A DNA stretch of 64,000 nucleotides from Lachnospiraceae bacterium UBA1759. GTDB lineage: Bacteria > Bacillota > Clostridia > Lachnospirales > Lachnospiraceae. Under the pieces are notes generated by a model. The model worked only from the letters and a program-made list of their open reading frames with translations, was not told the DNA's origin and made no database searches. The stretch spans positions 84,336-148,335 of the forward strand of contig DCHF01000001.1 in the NCBI GenBank assembly GCA_002315555.1, given 5' to 3'. A program made the translations under genes and the position numbers. Position 1 is the stretch's first letter. Each line of letters begins with the position of its first letter. Of the stretch, positions 33,777 through 42,061 are shown piece by piece.

Positions 33777-34931
33777 ATGCAATATTATTCGGTCATTATT
33801 ATTCTTACCGTTCTGGCCATGCTGGTCATGCTGGGGCAGCTCGGTACATCGGATATCATTGAGGGAAACGTGCGAAGGGGCTTCCGCATCACATTTTTGC
33901 TGATCATTGTGACCGCGCTCATGGAATGGGCGGGCGTCATGCTGGATGGCACACCGGATGTTTTCTGCATTCCGCATGCGATCGTCAAGGCGGTAGAGCT
34001 TTCCCTGACACCGCTGATCATGGTCATGTGGGTATACATTCTGGGCGGCTGGGACCGTGCAAAATACGCGGTACCGGCTGTGATCATTCACGGCGTGCTT
34101 GAAGTGATATCGCTTTTTGGCGGCTGGATCTTCTACATCGCCGATGGCAATATCTATACGCACGGACCGCTTTATGTGCTGTATTACATCGCGTGGGTCG
34201 GCGCGGTGATCTTCCTGTTCTTTGAGATCTACCGTTTCAGTACCCGTTATCAGGTGAAAAACAGCTTCAATCTGATCCTGATCGCGGTGTTTTTGATGGT
34301 CGGCATTTCCTTCCACATCATCCGGAGCGCGATCCGTGTGGACTGGCTCGCTGCAGCCATGGCGTTTATGATGTTCTATTCGTTCTATATGGAATTGGCC
34401 CTGAAGATGGACAGCACGACCGGACTGATGAACCGGAGAAGCTACGAGAGCCGTCTTGCGAGTCTCAAAAAGGATGAGACCGTAGTTATGTTCGATGTGG
34501 ATGACTTCAAGATCGTCAACGACGTTTTCGGCCATAAGTCCGGTGACGAGGCCCTGAAGCTCGTGGCGGATTGTATTATGGGGATTTACGGAAAGCGCGG
34601 TCTTTGCTACCGCATTGGCGGAGATGAGTTTGCGGTCGTGATGAAGAAGGGTCAGGCCGAGACGGCTATCAGCCCGGAAGAGGAGGCTTCGATCCCGGAG
34701 GATTATAAGCTGGAAGGTTTCCAGGAATCCACGCCGGTCCTGCGGCATATGAACTTCTGCTTTGACGAGAGGATCCGCGAACTCCGGAAAACCAAGGAAT
34801 TCATGCCCGATGTTTCCCTCGGATACTACCGGGCGGGAGAGGATATGACGGCAGCGGATACCGCCGCCATGGCCGATGCCCTGATGTACGCCAACAAGCG
34901 GCGGCGTAAGGCAAAGAAGGCCGGTAAATAA
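33777..34931 (+). CDS. Membrane-bound diguanylate cyclase (GGDEF)
   Basis: A 384-aa signalling protein with about seven hydrophobic segments in residues 1-210, then a GGDEF domain (about 215-375) making cyclic di-GMP from GTP. Metal-binding DVDDFK and the active-site RIGGDEF are intact. The inhibitory RxxD site five residues upstream is absent, and about 30 residues are inserted after GGDEF. The longer in-frame TTG at 33756 overlaps the ROK stop; ATG 33777 with GACGGAG is preferred. Its operon position behind a sugar kinase links carbohydrate use to a surface or motility signal only by inference. Confidence 0.9.
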   Translation: MQYYSVIIILTVLAMLVMLGQLGTSDIIEGNVRRGFRITFLLIIVTALMEWAGVMLDGTPDVFCIPHAIVKAVELSLTPLIMVMWVYILGGWDRAKYAVPAVIIHGVLEVISLFGGWIFYIADGNIYTHGPLYVLYYIAWVGAVIFLFFEIYRFSTRYQVKNSFNLILIAVFLMVGISFHIIRSAIRVDWLAAAMAFMMFYSFYMELALKMDSTTGLMNRRSYESRLASLKKDETVVMFDVDDFKIVNDVFGHKSGDEALKLVADCIMGIYGKRGLCYRIGGDEFAVVMKKGQAETAISPEEEASIPEDYKLEGFQESTPVLRHMNFCFDERIRELRKTKEFMPDVSLGYYRAGEDMTAADTAAMADALMYANKRRRKAKKAGK

Positions 34932-34932
34932 T

Positions 34933-34970
34933 AAAAAGCGCTGTGAGGATCGATCCTCACAGCGCTTTTT
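34933..34970. terminator. Bidirectional terminator, GCGCTGTGA-stem family (copy 3)
   Basis: Perfect stem AAAAAGCGCTGTGAGGATC with its complement, between the convergent GGDEF and VOC genes. The core is shared with copies at 16248 and 28686. Confidence 0.9.
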
Positions 34971-35012
34971 ATTTGATCTCATGCATGGATTCGAACGCAC
35001 GGTTCCATCCTT

Positions 35013-35468
35013 TTACCTCACCGGCTTGATGTTCAGGTTGACGCCCAGAACGTCCTCGCTGTCCACAATGGTCCAGCTGCTGCCCGGGTAGATGCCGAGG
35101 GTGCGGCCGGTATCGAAGCCTGCCTCACCGAGCTCCCTGATGACCTCGTCACGGGCATCGCCCACTTCAAAACCGATGTGATGCACACCGTTTCCGTGCT
35201 TGTCCAGGAACTCACGGAAGGAGCTTGGGTTCTCGTCCGGCTCATGAAGCTCCAGAACGAAATTGTCAAAATAGATATTTGCGCACTTTAAGTCACAGGT
35301 AACAGGCTCACCGCGGTAATTGTAGTTCTCGCCGCCGGTGAGATGATTGATCCAGATCTCCGGCTTCTCCACGCCCAGGATCTCCGCCCACTTTTCAGCG
35401 GCCTTCTCGATGTCGTTTACGACGATGTTGATCTGAATGAATCCCTGCTTTTTGATCGGAGTATCCAT
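35013..35468 (-). CDS. VOC-superfamily protein (glyoxalase/methylmalonyl-CoA epimerase-like)
   Basis: A 151-aa protein of two beta-alpha-beta-beta-beta modules. It has candidate metal ligands in QINIVVND (N-terminal), VLELHEPDE and GVHHIGFEV (C-terminal half). The closest pattern is methylmalonyl-CoA epimerase or a lactoylglutathione-lyase relative; the reaction is unknown. The start is preceded by GAGGAGG and lies 17 bases after the thrS stop, so it is probably co-transcribed from the threonine T-box promoter. Confidence 0.8.
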   Translation of the reverse strand: MDTPIKKQGFIQINIVVNDIEKAAEKWAEILGVEKPEIWINHLTGGENYNYRGEPVTCDLKCANIYFDNFVLELHEPDENPSSFREFLDKHGNGVHHIGFEVGDARDEVIRELGEAGFDTGRTLGIYPGSSWTIVDSEDVLGVNLNIKPVR

Positions 35469-35485
35469 GGGATGCCTCCTCTCGA

Positions 35486-37273
35486 TCAGCGCTTACGGCC
35501 GTCGATCTCGGCATTGACTTTTTCGATGAATGCTTCGAGGGTCATTTCCGTGGTCTCCAGGGTATCGCGGTCACGAACGGAGATGACGCCGCTCTCAACT
35601 TCCTTGGCACCCAGGATCAGCATGTAGTTTGCACGGTCGACCTGCTGAGCTTCACGGATCTTGTAGCCGATCTTCTCGTTACGGTCATCGAGCTGAACAC
35701 GGATGCCGGCATCCATGATCTTGTCATAAACTTCGGTAGCATAGTCCAGGGTCTTCTCGGAAACCGGAAGGACCTTGACCTGCAGCGGAGAGAGCCATAC
35801 CGGGAACTTGCCCTTGGTCTCTTCGATGATGAAGGCCATGAAGCGGTCCAGAGAACCTAAGATCGCGCGGTGCAGAACGACCGGTGTCTTTTCCTGGCCA
35901 TCGGAATCGATGTACTTTAAGTCGAACTTTGCCGGGAGGCAGAAGTCCAGCTGGCAGGTGGAGAGGGTATACTCCGCACCGACTGCCGGGGTAACATTTA
36001 CATCGAGTTTCGGGCCGTAGAATGCTGCCTCACCGATCTCTTCGGTGTAGTCGATGCCGAGGGCGTTCAGAACTTCGCGGAGCGCGTTCTCGGCCTTGTC
36101 CCACATTGCATCATCCGGATGATACTTGACGGTATCGGCCGGGTCACGGAGAGACAGGACGCAGCGGTAATTCTCAATGCCGAAATCCTTGTAAACGTCG
36201 AAGATGAGGTCTACGACACGTGAAACTTCATCCTTGATCTGTTCCGGGGTAACGAACAGATGCGCGTCGTTCTGGCAGAAGTGACGGCCGCGTTCGATGC
36301 CCTTTAACGTACCGGAGGATTCAAAACGGAAGTCATGCGCGATCTCGCCGATACGAAGCGGGAGGTCACGGTAGGAGTGCGGACGGTTCGCGTAGATCAT
36401 CATGTGGTGCGGGCAGTTCATCGGACGGAGAACAAAGCTTTCGCCTTCCACTTCCATGGCCGGGAACATGTTCTCTTTGTAATGTGCCCAGTGGCCGGAC
36501 GTCTCGTACAGCTGAACGGTACCGACACACGGAGTCATAACGTGCTGGTAGCCCAGACGGCGTTCCTTTTCCTTGATGTAGTTTTCAAGCTCCTGCCAGA
36601 CGGTGTAGCCCTTCGGGAGGAACATCGGAAGGCCCTTGCCGATCAGGTCATCGGTCATGAACAGGCGCATTTCCTTACCGATCTTACGATGGTCGCGCTG
36701 ACGTGCTTCCTCCATCTGGCGCTCGTACTCATCGAGCTCCTCCTGGGAAGCGAATGCCACGCCGTTGATACGGGTCAGCATCTTGTTATTTGCGTCGTTC
36801 TTCCAGTAAGCACCGCTCTGCTGGGTGATCTTGAACGCTTTTAAAGCTTTGGTGTAGCAGATATGCGGACCGACGCACATGTCGATGTAATCGCCCTGCT
36901 GATAGAAGGAGATGACGGCATCCGGATCCAGATCGCCGATGTGCTCTTCCTTATACTTTGCGTGACGCTCCTGCATCAGCTTGACTGCTTCGTCTCTGCC
37001 TAAAATAAAGGGCTTAATGGGCAGGTTTTCCTTCACGATCTTCTTCATTTCCTTTTCGATCGCAAGAAGGTCCTCATCGCTCAGCTTCTTATCGCCGAGG
37101 TCGACATCGTAGTAGAAGCCCTTTTCGGTAGCCGGGCCGTACGCAAAATCCGCTTCCGGATAGAGACGCTGGATGGCCTGTGCCATAATGTGTGCCGCAC
37201 TGTGTCTTAAGACATGCTGCAGTTCCTCTGCCGGGCATTCCGCCACGGTACCGTCTTTGTAAATGATTTTCAT
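35486..37273 (-). CDS. thrS: Threonyl-tRNA synthetase lacking a full TGS domain
   Basis: Charges tRNA-Thr. The editing domain is at the N terminus (H24 and H28 in HSAAH; DMCVGPH later). The class II catalytic core starts at about residue 195 (motif 2 in FRFESSGTLKGIERGR; motif 3 in GSLDRFMAFIIEE). The anticodon-binding domain is the last 100 residues. At 595 aa it is about 45 residues shorter than typical ThrS: only about 20 residues precede the editing domain, so the usual N-terminal TGS domain is mostly missing. No upstream start could restore it because the region is the T-box leader. The start follows AAGGAAG. Confidence 0.95.
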   Translation of the reverse strand: MKIIYKDGTVAECPAEELQHVLRHSAAHIMAQAIQRLYPEADFAYGPATEKGFYYDVDLGDKKLSDEDLLAIEKEMKKIVKENLPIKPFILGRDEAVKLMQERHAKYKEEHIGDLDPDAVISFYQQGDYIDMCVGPHICYTKALKAFKITQQSGAYWKNDANNKMLTRINGVAFASQEELDEYERQMEEARQRDHRKIGKEMRLFMTDDLIGKGLPMFLPKGYTVWQELENYIKEKERRLGYQHVMTPCVGTVQLYETSGHWAHYKENMFPAMEVEGESFVLRPMNCPHHMMIYANRPHSYRDLPLRIGEIAHDFRFESSGTLKGIERGRHFCQNDAHLFVTPEQIKDEVSRVVDLIFDVYKDFGIENYRCVLSLRDPADTVKYHPDDAMWDKAENALREVLNALGIDYTEEIGEAAFYGPKLDVNVTPAVGAEYTLSTCQLDFCLPAKFDLKYIDSDGQEKTPVVLHRAILGSLDRFMAFIIEETKGKFPVWLSPLQVKVLPVSEKTLDYATEVYDKIMDAGIRVQLDDRNEKIGYKIREAQQVDRANYMLILGAKEVESGVISVRDRDTLETTEMTLEAFIEKVNAEIDGRKR

Positions 37274-37369
37274 GACGTTACTTCCTTTTCCTTATTCTGT
37301 GAATTAAAGTACCCGAAGCGCGAAGCGGCGTACGCCGGTCCGTTGTCCGGATCCTTTAGAACCTCCGGA

Positions 37370-37637
37370 GAAAACAAAAGAGCACCCCCGGATCTTCTCC
37401 CAAGGGTGCTCTGTTCATTCGAAACGGATCTCGAAGCTTTTCGCACGGTTCCACCTTGATCTTTCACTCGAATGCCCTGTAACGCGGGCGGACGGGTACG
37501 CTTGTGCGGTTGCTTTCTCGCGTACCGGCTCCGGAGTGGTGTCGTCCGGTCCCGTCCGATGTGCTTTCAGCCGATGACACATCTCTCTCTTGAACGGGGC
37601 GTCCGGAGTCGGTCTCCTTCACAGCCGTTAGTTCCTA
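37370..37637 (-). promoter_or_regulatory. T-box leader (threonine) of thrS
   Basis: On the minus strand a T-box sequence GGTGGAACCGTGC (plus-strand 37443-37457 region) is followed by a terminator stem (GAGCACCC with GGGTGCTC, 37379-37412) and a T run. Stem I has the usual distal AGAGAGA module. ACC (minus strand, 37540-37538), in the context GACACCACT, is the likely threonine specifier. The promoter is just upstream. Together these occupy the gene-free stretch 37274-37670; the rest up to 37893 is the promoter and leader of the next gene. Confidence 0.92.
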
Positions 37638-37639
37638 TT

Positions 37640-37667
37640 ATTATAGCACGCGAAAAGGCAAAGTCAA
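37640..37667 (-). promoter_or_regulatory. Promoter of the thrS T-box transcript
   Basis: On the minus strand TTGACT (37662-37667) and TATAAT (37640-37645) with a 16-base spacer. Confidence 0.8.
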
Positions 37668-37780
37668 GAGCACGGGCGCGAAGAATTCGCAAAGAAAGGG
37701 AAAAGACAACAAAATGTGGATAACTTGTCCCGTAAACACTAAATGTTGTGAAAAAGTCGAAAACTATACACAAAAATCGA

Positions 37781-37810
37781 TTGACGGAGAGAGCGGGGCT
37801 GTAGTAGAAT
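37781..37810 (+). promoter_or_regulatory. Promoter of the phosphoribosyltransferase-like gene
   Basis: TTGACG (37781-37786), 18-base spacer, TAGAAT (37805-37810). The transcript would start near 37817 and carry a GC-rich leader of about 75 bases. Confidence 0.7.
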
Positions 37811-37832
37811 TTACGGGAATGAGTGTTATTTA

Positions 37833-37879
37833 CCGGAAACGGACCGGAGCCCGGAAGCGGGCGCGGCGAGGCCTTCCGG
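37833..37879 (+). promoter_or_regulatory. Folded GC-rich 5' leader, possible regulatory RNA
   Basis: CCGGAA (37833-37838) pairs with TTCCGG (37874-37879) and encloses a GCCCG/CGGGC hairpin (37849-37862). The ribosome site follows within a few bases, so folding could affect initiation. It does not match a riboswitch class I can name. Confidence 0.4.
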
Positions 37880-37893
37880 AGAAGGGGAGAAGA

Positions 37894-38994
37894 ATGGATT
37901 CCTGGAATAATGTGAAGATCGTAACCGAGTTTTCCGACCTTGGCGTGGATTGCTACAAGCTTCAGGGCGGTGATTATCTGAATGAGTATTATATTCTTTC
38001 GGAAGCGGAGACCCGCAAGCTTTTGAATACACCGGAAGTTGTCGGCTATGAAGTCTATGAATCCCTGGTAGGGGCGACCTCTCAGATGATGCATCACCTG
38101 AAGGAACAGAAGAAAATTACAAATGCCAATATCCTCTCTATTTTAAGAGGGGCTCTTAATTACCCGCTCGAAGAGAGCTGCTACCGCGAACATATCCGTG
38201 TTCACGATATCAGTTTCCTGTCATGTGAGCGGGTTTTTGATGGTAACGGCGCCGTAACGGGGCTGGACGTCAAGTACAATAAGCTGACGGCGGTTCCGGG
38301 CAGTACGCTTCTCATCGGCGATATCATCGCAAGCGGCGACACCCTGGTATACTGCTTCCGCCATGTGGTGGATTACTACAGAGCGCGTAACGCCGCGCTT
38401 CGCAATATCGTGATCTTCACGATCGGCGGAAAGAAGGGCATCGACATCACGGAAAAGCTGACGAAGGAGATCCGTGAATACTGGCCGGAATTTGAAGGCT
38501 TTATCGTGGTGTATTTCGAGGGCATCTTCAACTGCTACGAGCCCGGCGATAAGGGCGTGTCCGGCATCAACCGCGCGAACATCGACTTCTACTGGAAGGG
38601 CGGAATCATTGCCCCGGCGTACAGAAGAGAAACGCTCAGCAAACGCGATACCCTGTTTGAAAAGTGCACGATCTATGACGGCGGCGCGCGCCGCTACGAG
38701 ATCTCCGAGCACATCGAGGAGGTGCTGGAGTTCTGGAACGGTATCCTGAAGAGATCGGACGAGATCGATTTCCACGCGCTCCTTGAAGAGAAACTCGGTC
38801 ACAGCACGGAGATCTCTTACGAAGAATGGATGGAGGACGCGCATTACGGCTACCTGGATGAGGAAATGTGCCGTTTCCTGTATAAGCAGGAGAAGGGCTA
38901 CATCGCTTCTCTTCAGGACGTGACGCTCAGGGAGATCGCGGAAAAGCGCATCAGCGAGTTCACCACGAAGTTACGGAAGTACATCATCGTATAA
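37894..38994 (+). CDS. Phosphoribosyltransferase-like protein of unknown substrate
   Basis: A 366-aa cytoplasmic protein with the hallmark of type I phosphoribosyltransferases. A hydrophobic strand is followed by GDIIASGDTL (about residues 148-157), which matches the PRPP-binding loop. An ILRGALNYPLEE segment near residue 90 recalls the substrate-side loop of the fold. The C-terminal 150 residues (a region with YEPGDKGVSGINRANIDFYW, then charged helices) have no counterpart I recognise. ATG 37894 follows AAGGGGAGA; a longer open frame to 37714 would cross the promoter. The next gene is an NCS1 nucleobase permease, which points to base salvage. Catalysis is not proven. Confidence 0.65.
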   Translation: MDSWNNVKIVTEFSDLGVDCYKLQGGDYLNEYYILSEAETRKLLNTPEVVGYEVYESLVGATSQMMHHLKEQKKITNANILSILRGALNYPLEESCYREHIRVHDISFLSCERVFDGNGAVTGLDVKYNKLTAVPGSTLLIGDIIASGDTLVYCFRHVVDYYRARNAALRNIVIFTIGGKKGIDITEKLTKEIREYWPEFEGFIVVYFEGIFNCYEPGDKGVSGINRANIDFYWKGGIIAPAYRRETLSKRDTLFEKCTIYDGGARRYEISEHIEEVLEFWNGILKRSDEIDFHALLEEKLGHSTEISYEEWMEDAHYGYLDEEMCRFLYKQEKGYIASLQDVTLREIAEKRISEFTTKLRKYIIV

Positions 38995-39017
38995 GCGTAC
39001 AGTATAACGATTCCAAT

Positions 39018-39065
39018 GCTGCGGCTTTAAGGGGCGGAGGTAGGAACGCAACGGGAGCGTGCAGC
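39018..39065 (+). promoter_or_regulatory. Small structured element upstream of the nucleobase permease
   Basis: GCTGC (39018-39022) pairs with GCAGC (39061-39065) and encloses ACGC/GCGT (39046-39060) next to a purine-rich GGGGCGGAGGTAGG bulge. It lies 37 bases before the permease start. It could be an aptamer-like leader or merely an intercistronic hairpin. Confidence 0.35.
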
Positions 39066-39101
39066 GGGTAATAAACAATCTAAAGAAAAGAGGAGTAAAA
39101 A

Positions 39102-40358
39102 ATGGCATCCAACGAAAACAACCACAGTGCGGATTACGAGAATTCCGCAGTGCCGCAGTCAGAACGCAGAAGTCTTCTGACGATGTTCATGATCATGCTG
39201 GGCTTCACCTTCTTCTCAGCCAGCATGTGGGTAGGCCAGCAGCTTGCTGCAGGTCTTGATCTTCCGGGTTTCATCGGTTCCCTTCTTCTGGGCGGCCTGA
39301 TCCTTGGCCTGTACACCGGTCTTCTCGGCTATGTCGGCGCAAAGACCGGCTTAAGCCTGGACCTTCTTGCCCGCCGTTCCTTCGGTATCAAGGGTTCCTG
39401 GCTTCCGTCCGCAATGATCAGCTTCACGCAGATCGGCTGGTTCGGCGTAGGTGTCGCAATGTTTGCGATCCCGGTCGCCAATGCATTCTTTAACGGCAGC
39501 ACTGCCGCTCAGTGGATCATGGTCATCGTCGCAGGTATCCTGATGACCGCTTCCGCATACTTCGGCATCAAGTCCCTGACCATCGTCAGCTACGTTGCCG
39601 TTCCGTGTGTCGCGATCCTCGGTACCATCGCCATGATCATGGCAATTGCAAAGGGTGAAGGCACCCTGGCTCAGCAGTTTGCAAAAGAAGCGGGCGGCCT
39701 CGGCGTCATCAGCGGCGCAGGCCTTGTTATCGGTTCCTTCGTATCCGGCGGTTCCGCGACCCCGAACTTCACCCGTTACGCAAAGAACGGCCACGTCGGT
39801 TTCTGGGTAACCGTTGTTGCATTCTTCATCGGCAACTCTCTGATGTTCTTCTTCGGTGCCGTTTCCTACGTATTCGTAGGCGGTAACGACATCTTCGAAG
39901 TCATGCTCAACCTGAACCTGTTCTACCTTGCGGTTCTTGTTCTCGGCCTGAATATCTGGACCACCAACGATAACGCACTGTACTCATCCGGCCTTGGTCT
40001 TGCAAACATCTTCGGCGTCAAGAAGAAGACGATGGTTCTTGCAGGCGGTATCCTGGGTACCCTGACCGCAATCTGGTTATACTGGAACTTCTGCGGTTGG
40101 CTGAACATCCTGAACTGCACGCTGCCGCCCATCGGCCTCATCCTGGTTCTGGACTACTTCGTCAACAAGAAGAATTACGAAGAGAACACCGAAATGAAGC
40201 AGGTCAACTGGTTTGCGGTCATCGGCGTAGTCCTCGGTGCAGTGGTTGCAAACCTGTTAAAGTGGGGTATTGCTTCCGTTAACGGTATGGTCGTTGCGGC
40301 GATCTGCTACGGCATCGGCGCGCTGGTAAGCAAGAAGAACGCTGGCTCCGCAAAATAA
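39102..40358 (+). CDS. NCS1-family nucleobase (cytosine/purine) permease, CodB-like
   Basis: A 418-aa proton- or sodium-coupled importer with about 12 membrane segments. Family marks are the WVGQQLAAG segment in the first helix, the discontinuous region around SFVSGGSATPNFTRYAKN, and NIWTTNDNALYSSGLGLANI, which closely follows the CodB pattern. The start follows AGAGGAG. It lies 107 bases after the phosphoribosyltransferase-like gene with no terminator between, so uptake and salvage of a nucleobase are likely coupled. The exact base is not known. Confidence 0.9.
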   Translation: MASNENNHSADYENSAVPQSERRSLLTMFMIMLGFTFFSASMWVGQQLAAGLDLPGFIGSLLLGGLILGLYTGLLGYVGAKTGLSLDLLARRSFGIKGSWLPSAMISFTQIGWFGVGVAMFAIPVANAFFNGSTAAQWIMVIVAGILMTASAYFGIKSLTIVSYVAVPCVAILGTIAMIMAIAKGEGTLAQQFAKEAGGLGVISGAGLVIGSFVSGGSATPNFTRYAKNGHVGFWVTVVAFFIGNSLMFFFGAVSYVFVGGNDIFEVMLNLNLFYLAVLVLGLNIWTTNDNALYSSGLGLANIFGVKKKTMVLAGGILGTLTAIWLYWNFCGWLNILNCTLPPIGLILVLDYFVNKKNYEENTEMKQVNWFAVIGVVLGAVVANLLKWGIASVNGMVVAAICYGIGALVSKKNAGSAK

Positions 40359-40375
40359 ATATAAACATTTACAGG

Positions 40376-40405
40376 CGGCATCCTTACAGTATAAGGGTGC
40401 CGTTT
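40376..40405 (+). terminator. Terminator after the permease gene
   Basis: An 11-bp stem CGGCATCCTTA/TAAGGGTGCCG (one wobble), loop CAGTA, tail TTTGTG. It is close to the GH43 start, so it may also affect that gene. Confidence 0.65.
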
Positions 40406-40433
40406 GTGCAATTTCTTATGTAAGGAGAATTCC

Positions 40434-41279
40434 ATGAAAACAAGTGAGATCCATATCCGTGATCCGTTTATTCTGAAGGACAACGGAAAGTATTATATGA
40501 CCGGAACCATCGGCGCGTCTACCTGGGGGCGCGGAAACGGTTTTGATGCTTATGTCAGCGAGGACCTGGAGAACTGGGACGGTCCGTTCCCGATCTTCCG
40601 CGCAGGTGAGGATTTCTGGGCAGACCGGAACTTCTGGGCGGCGGAAATGCATGTTTATAACGGCGGTTATTATCTGTTTGCTTCCTTTAAAGCGGAAGGA
40701 AAGTCCCGCGGTACGCAGATCCTGAAGGCCGATAACCCGCTGGGCCCGTATGTTCCGATGACGGAGCGCCCGGTCACCCCGGACGGATGGGAGTGTCTGG
40801 ACGGTACGCTGTACGTGGAGGACGGAAAGCCGTATATCGTTTTCTGTCATGAATGGCTGCAGGTCAAGGACGGCGAGATCCATGCGATGCCGCTCACGGA
40901 TGACCTGACGGCGCCGGCCGGCGAGCCGGTCCTTCTGTTCCGCGCGTCGGAAGCACCGTGGAACAAGCAGGAGGATGAGAATCACGTAACGGACGGGCCG
41001 TTCCTGTATAGGACGAAGAGCGGAAAACTTCTGATGCTGTGGTCCACGCACGGGTATGAGGGCTATGCCATCGGCTATGCGGAATCCGAAGCGGGAATTA
41101 CGGGCCCCTGGCATCAGGTGAAGGACCCTCTGTTCAAAAAAGACGGCGGTCACGGTATGATCTTTGAGAGCTATGACGGAAGACTTTTACTGTCCATTCA
41201 TCAGCCCAATAATACGCCGGATGAACGTCCGCTGTTTCTGGAGGTCACGGATGATGGTGACCGCATAACAGCGAAGTGA
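40434..41279 (+). CDS. Glycoside hydrolase family 43-like enzyme
   Basis: A 281-aa five-bladed propeller enzyme of the GH43 type. The general-base aspartate lies in IRDPFIL near residue 10. The FWAAEMHVYNGGYYL blade matches the family's FWAPE pattern, and LDGTLYVEDG holds the pKa-tuning aspartate. The general acid, usually E-G-P, appears here as TDGPFLY, so Asp replaces Glu. No signal peptide is present, so it should act on imported arabinosyl/xylosyl-type oligosaccharides. ATG 40434 follows TAAGGAG; the frame extends upstream to 40404 without a ribosome site. Confidence 0.82.
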   Translation: MKTSEIHIRDPFILKDNGKYYMTGTIGASTWGRGNGFDAYVSEDLENWDGPFPIFRAGEDFWADRNFWAAEMHVYNGGYYLFASFKAEGKSRGTQILKADNPLGPYVPMTERPVTPDGWECLDGTLYVEDGKPYIVFCHEWLQVKDGEIHAMPLTDDLTAPAGEPVLLFRASEAPWNKQEDENHVTDGPFLYRTKSGKLLMLWSTHGYEGYAIGYAESEAGITGPWHQVKDPLFKKDGGHGMIFESYDGRLLLSIHQPNNTPDERPLFLEVTDDGDRITAK

Positions 41280-41391
41280 ACAAATTAATGTAAATAAATG
41301 TGACGGAAGAATAAAAAGGGGGGGGGTTAAACACTTGAAATCCTCCTTTTTTTCTGTTATACTTACAATTACTTTTAACCAAGGGAGAACT

Positions 41392-41970
41392 ATGGACTCG
41401 AAAAAGTACGTAAAGGACTATGTGATCGTAGAGGATTATGATCCCGTCCGGAAGAAACTGATCACAAAAGCGGTGTATAACGGTAAATATTTCGGCTTTG
41501 TACATGCGGATGAGATCGGTAAGGTGAAAGGCCTGTATCTTTCGGTATCCGCTCTGATTTTTCTGTCCTATGCGGGTATCCTGTTTGTGAATGCTCCATG
41601 CACGCACATCTGGTACACGATGGTCCCGCTTGCGTTTCTGATGCTTCCGCTGATCTTTATGGCGGCATCGGCCCTCCGCCTGATCCGGGCGGGAGAGAAG
41701 ATGACCCGTGAGCACCGGGACAAGGTGACGGACCGCTACCGCACGGTGACCCTGATCCAGACCATCCTTTCCGGAATCGCACTTCTCGGCCATGTGGTGT
41801 ACAGCATCCTGACCGGCGATACGGGAAGAGACATTCTCTACTATATACTGACGATACTGATCTTTGCAGCATCGTTTCTTCTTTTTTATAAGAGGGAACT
41901 GCTTGCGACCGAAGAGCTTCCGGCGGAAACACCGGCAGTCCTTTTGGAAGAGGAGAGCAGTGAACAGTAA
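41392..41970 (+). CDS. Small four-helix membrane protein of unknown function
   Basis: A 192-aa protein with a charged N-terminal 50 residues and four membrane segments. They are around GLYLSVSALIFLSYAGIL, the IWYTMVPLAFLMLPLIF stretch, LIQTILSGIALLGHVVY and the YYILTILIFAASFLLFY stretch. An acidic tail ends the protein. No family is recognised. ATG 41392 follows AAGGGAG. A run of nine G residues (41318-41326) and a T-rich tract lie just upstream, where an A5G.../...CCTCCT7 stem could end transcription from the GH43 gene. Confidence 0.65.
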   Translation: MDSKKYVKDYVIVEDYDPVRKKLITKAVYNGKYFGFVHADEIGKVKGLYLSVSALIFLSYAGILFVNAPCTHIWYTMVPLAFLMLPLIFMAASALRLIRAGEKMTREHRDKVTDRYRTVTLIQTILSGIALLGHVVYSILTGDTGRDILYYILTILIFAASFLLFYKRELLATEELPAETPAVLLEEESSEQ

Positions 41971-42006
41971 GCGGGGGACGCGGAATAGGGTTAAAAGCTT
42001 ACATTG

Positions 42007-42037
42007 GTTGTAACAGACCGAAACGGCTGTTGTAACA
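42007..42037 (+). repeat. Direct repeat GTTGTAACA upstream of the binding-protein gene
   Basis: Two perfect 9-base copies (42007-42015 and 42029-42037), 22 bases apart, about two helical turns, within the presumed promoter region 25-55 bases before oppA. This is the spacing expected for two regulator subunits on one DNA face. Confidence 0.45.
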
Positions 42038-42061
42038 TATAAAAATTGAGGAGGAAAAAAC

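Noticed and set aside
33600..35000. A 466-codon minus-strand ORF across the ROK and GGDEF genes
   Set aside because: It covers two well-supported plus-strand genes and their terminator, and has histidine/arginine-rich, domain-free composition.
37714..37893. A 60-codon N-terminal extension of the phosphoribosyltransferase-like gene
   Set aside because: It would span the promoter at 37781-37810 and the folded leader; the extension is arginine-rich and lacks family likeness.
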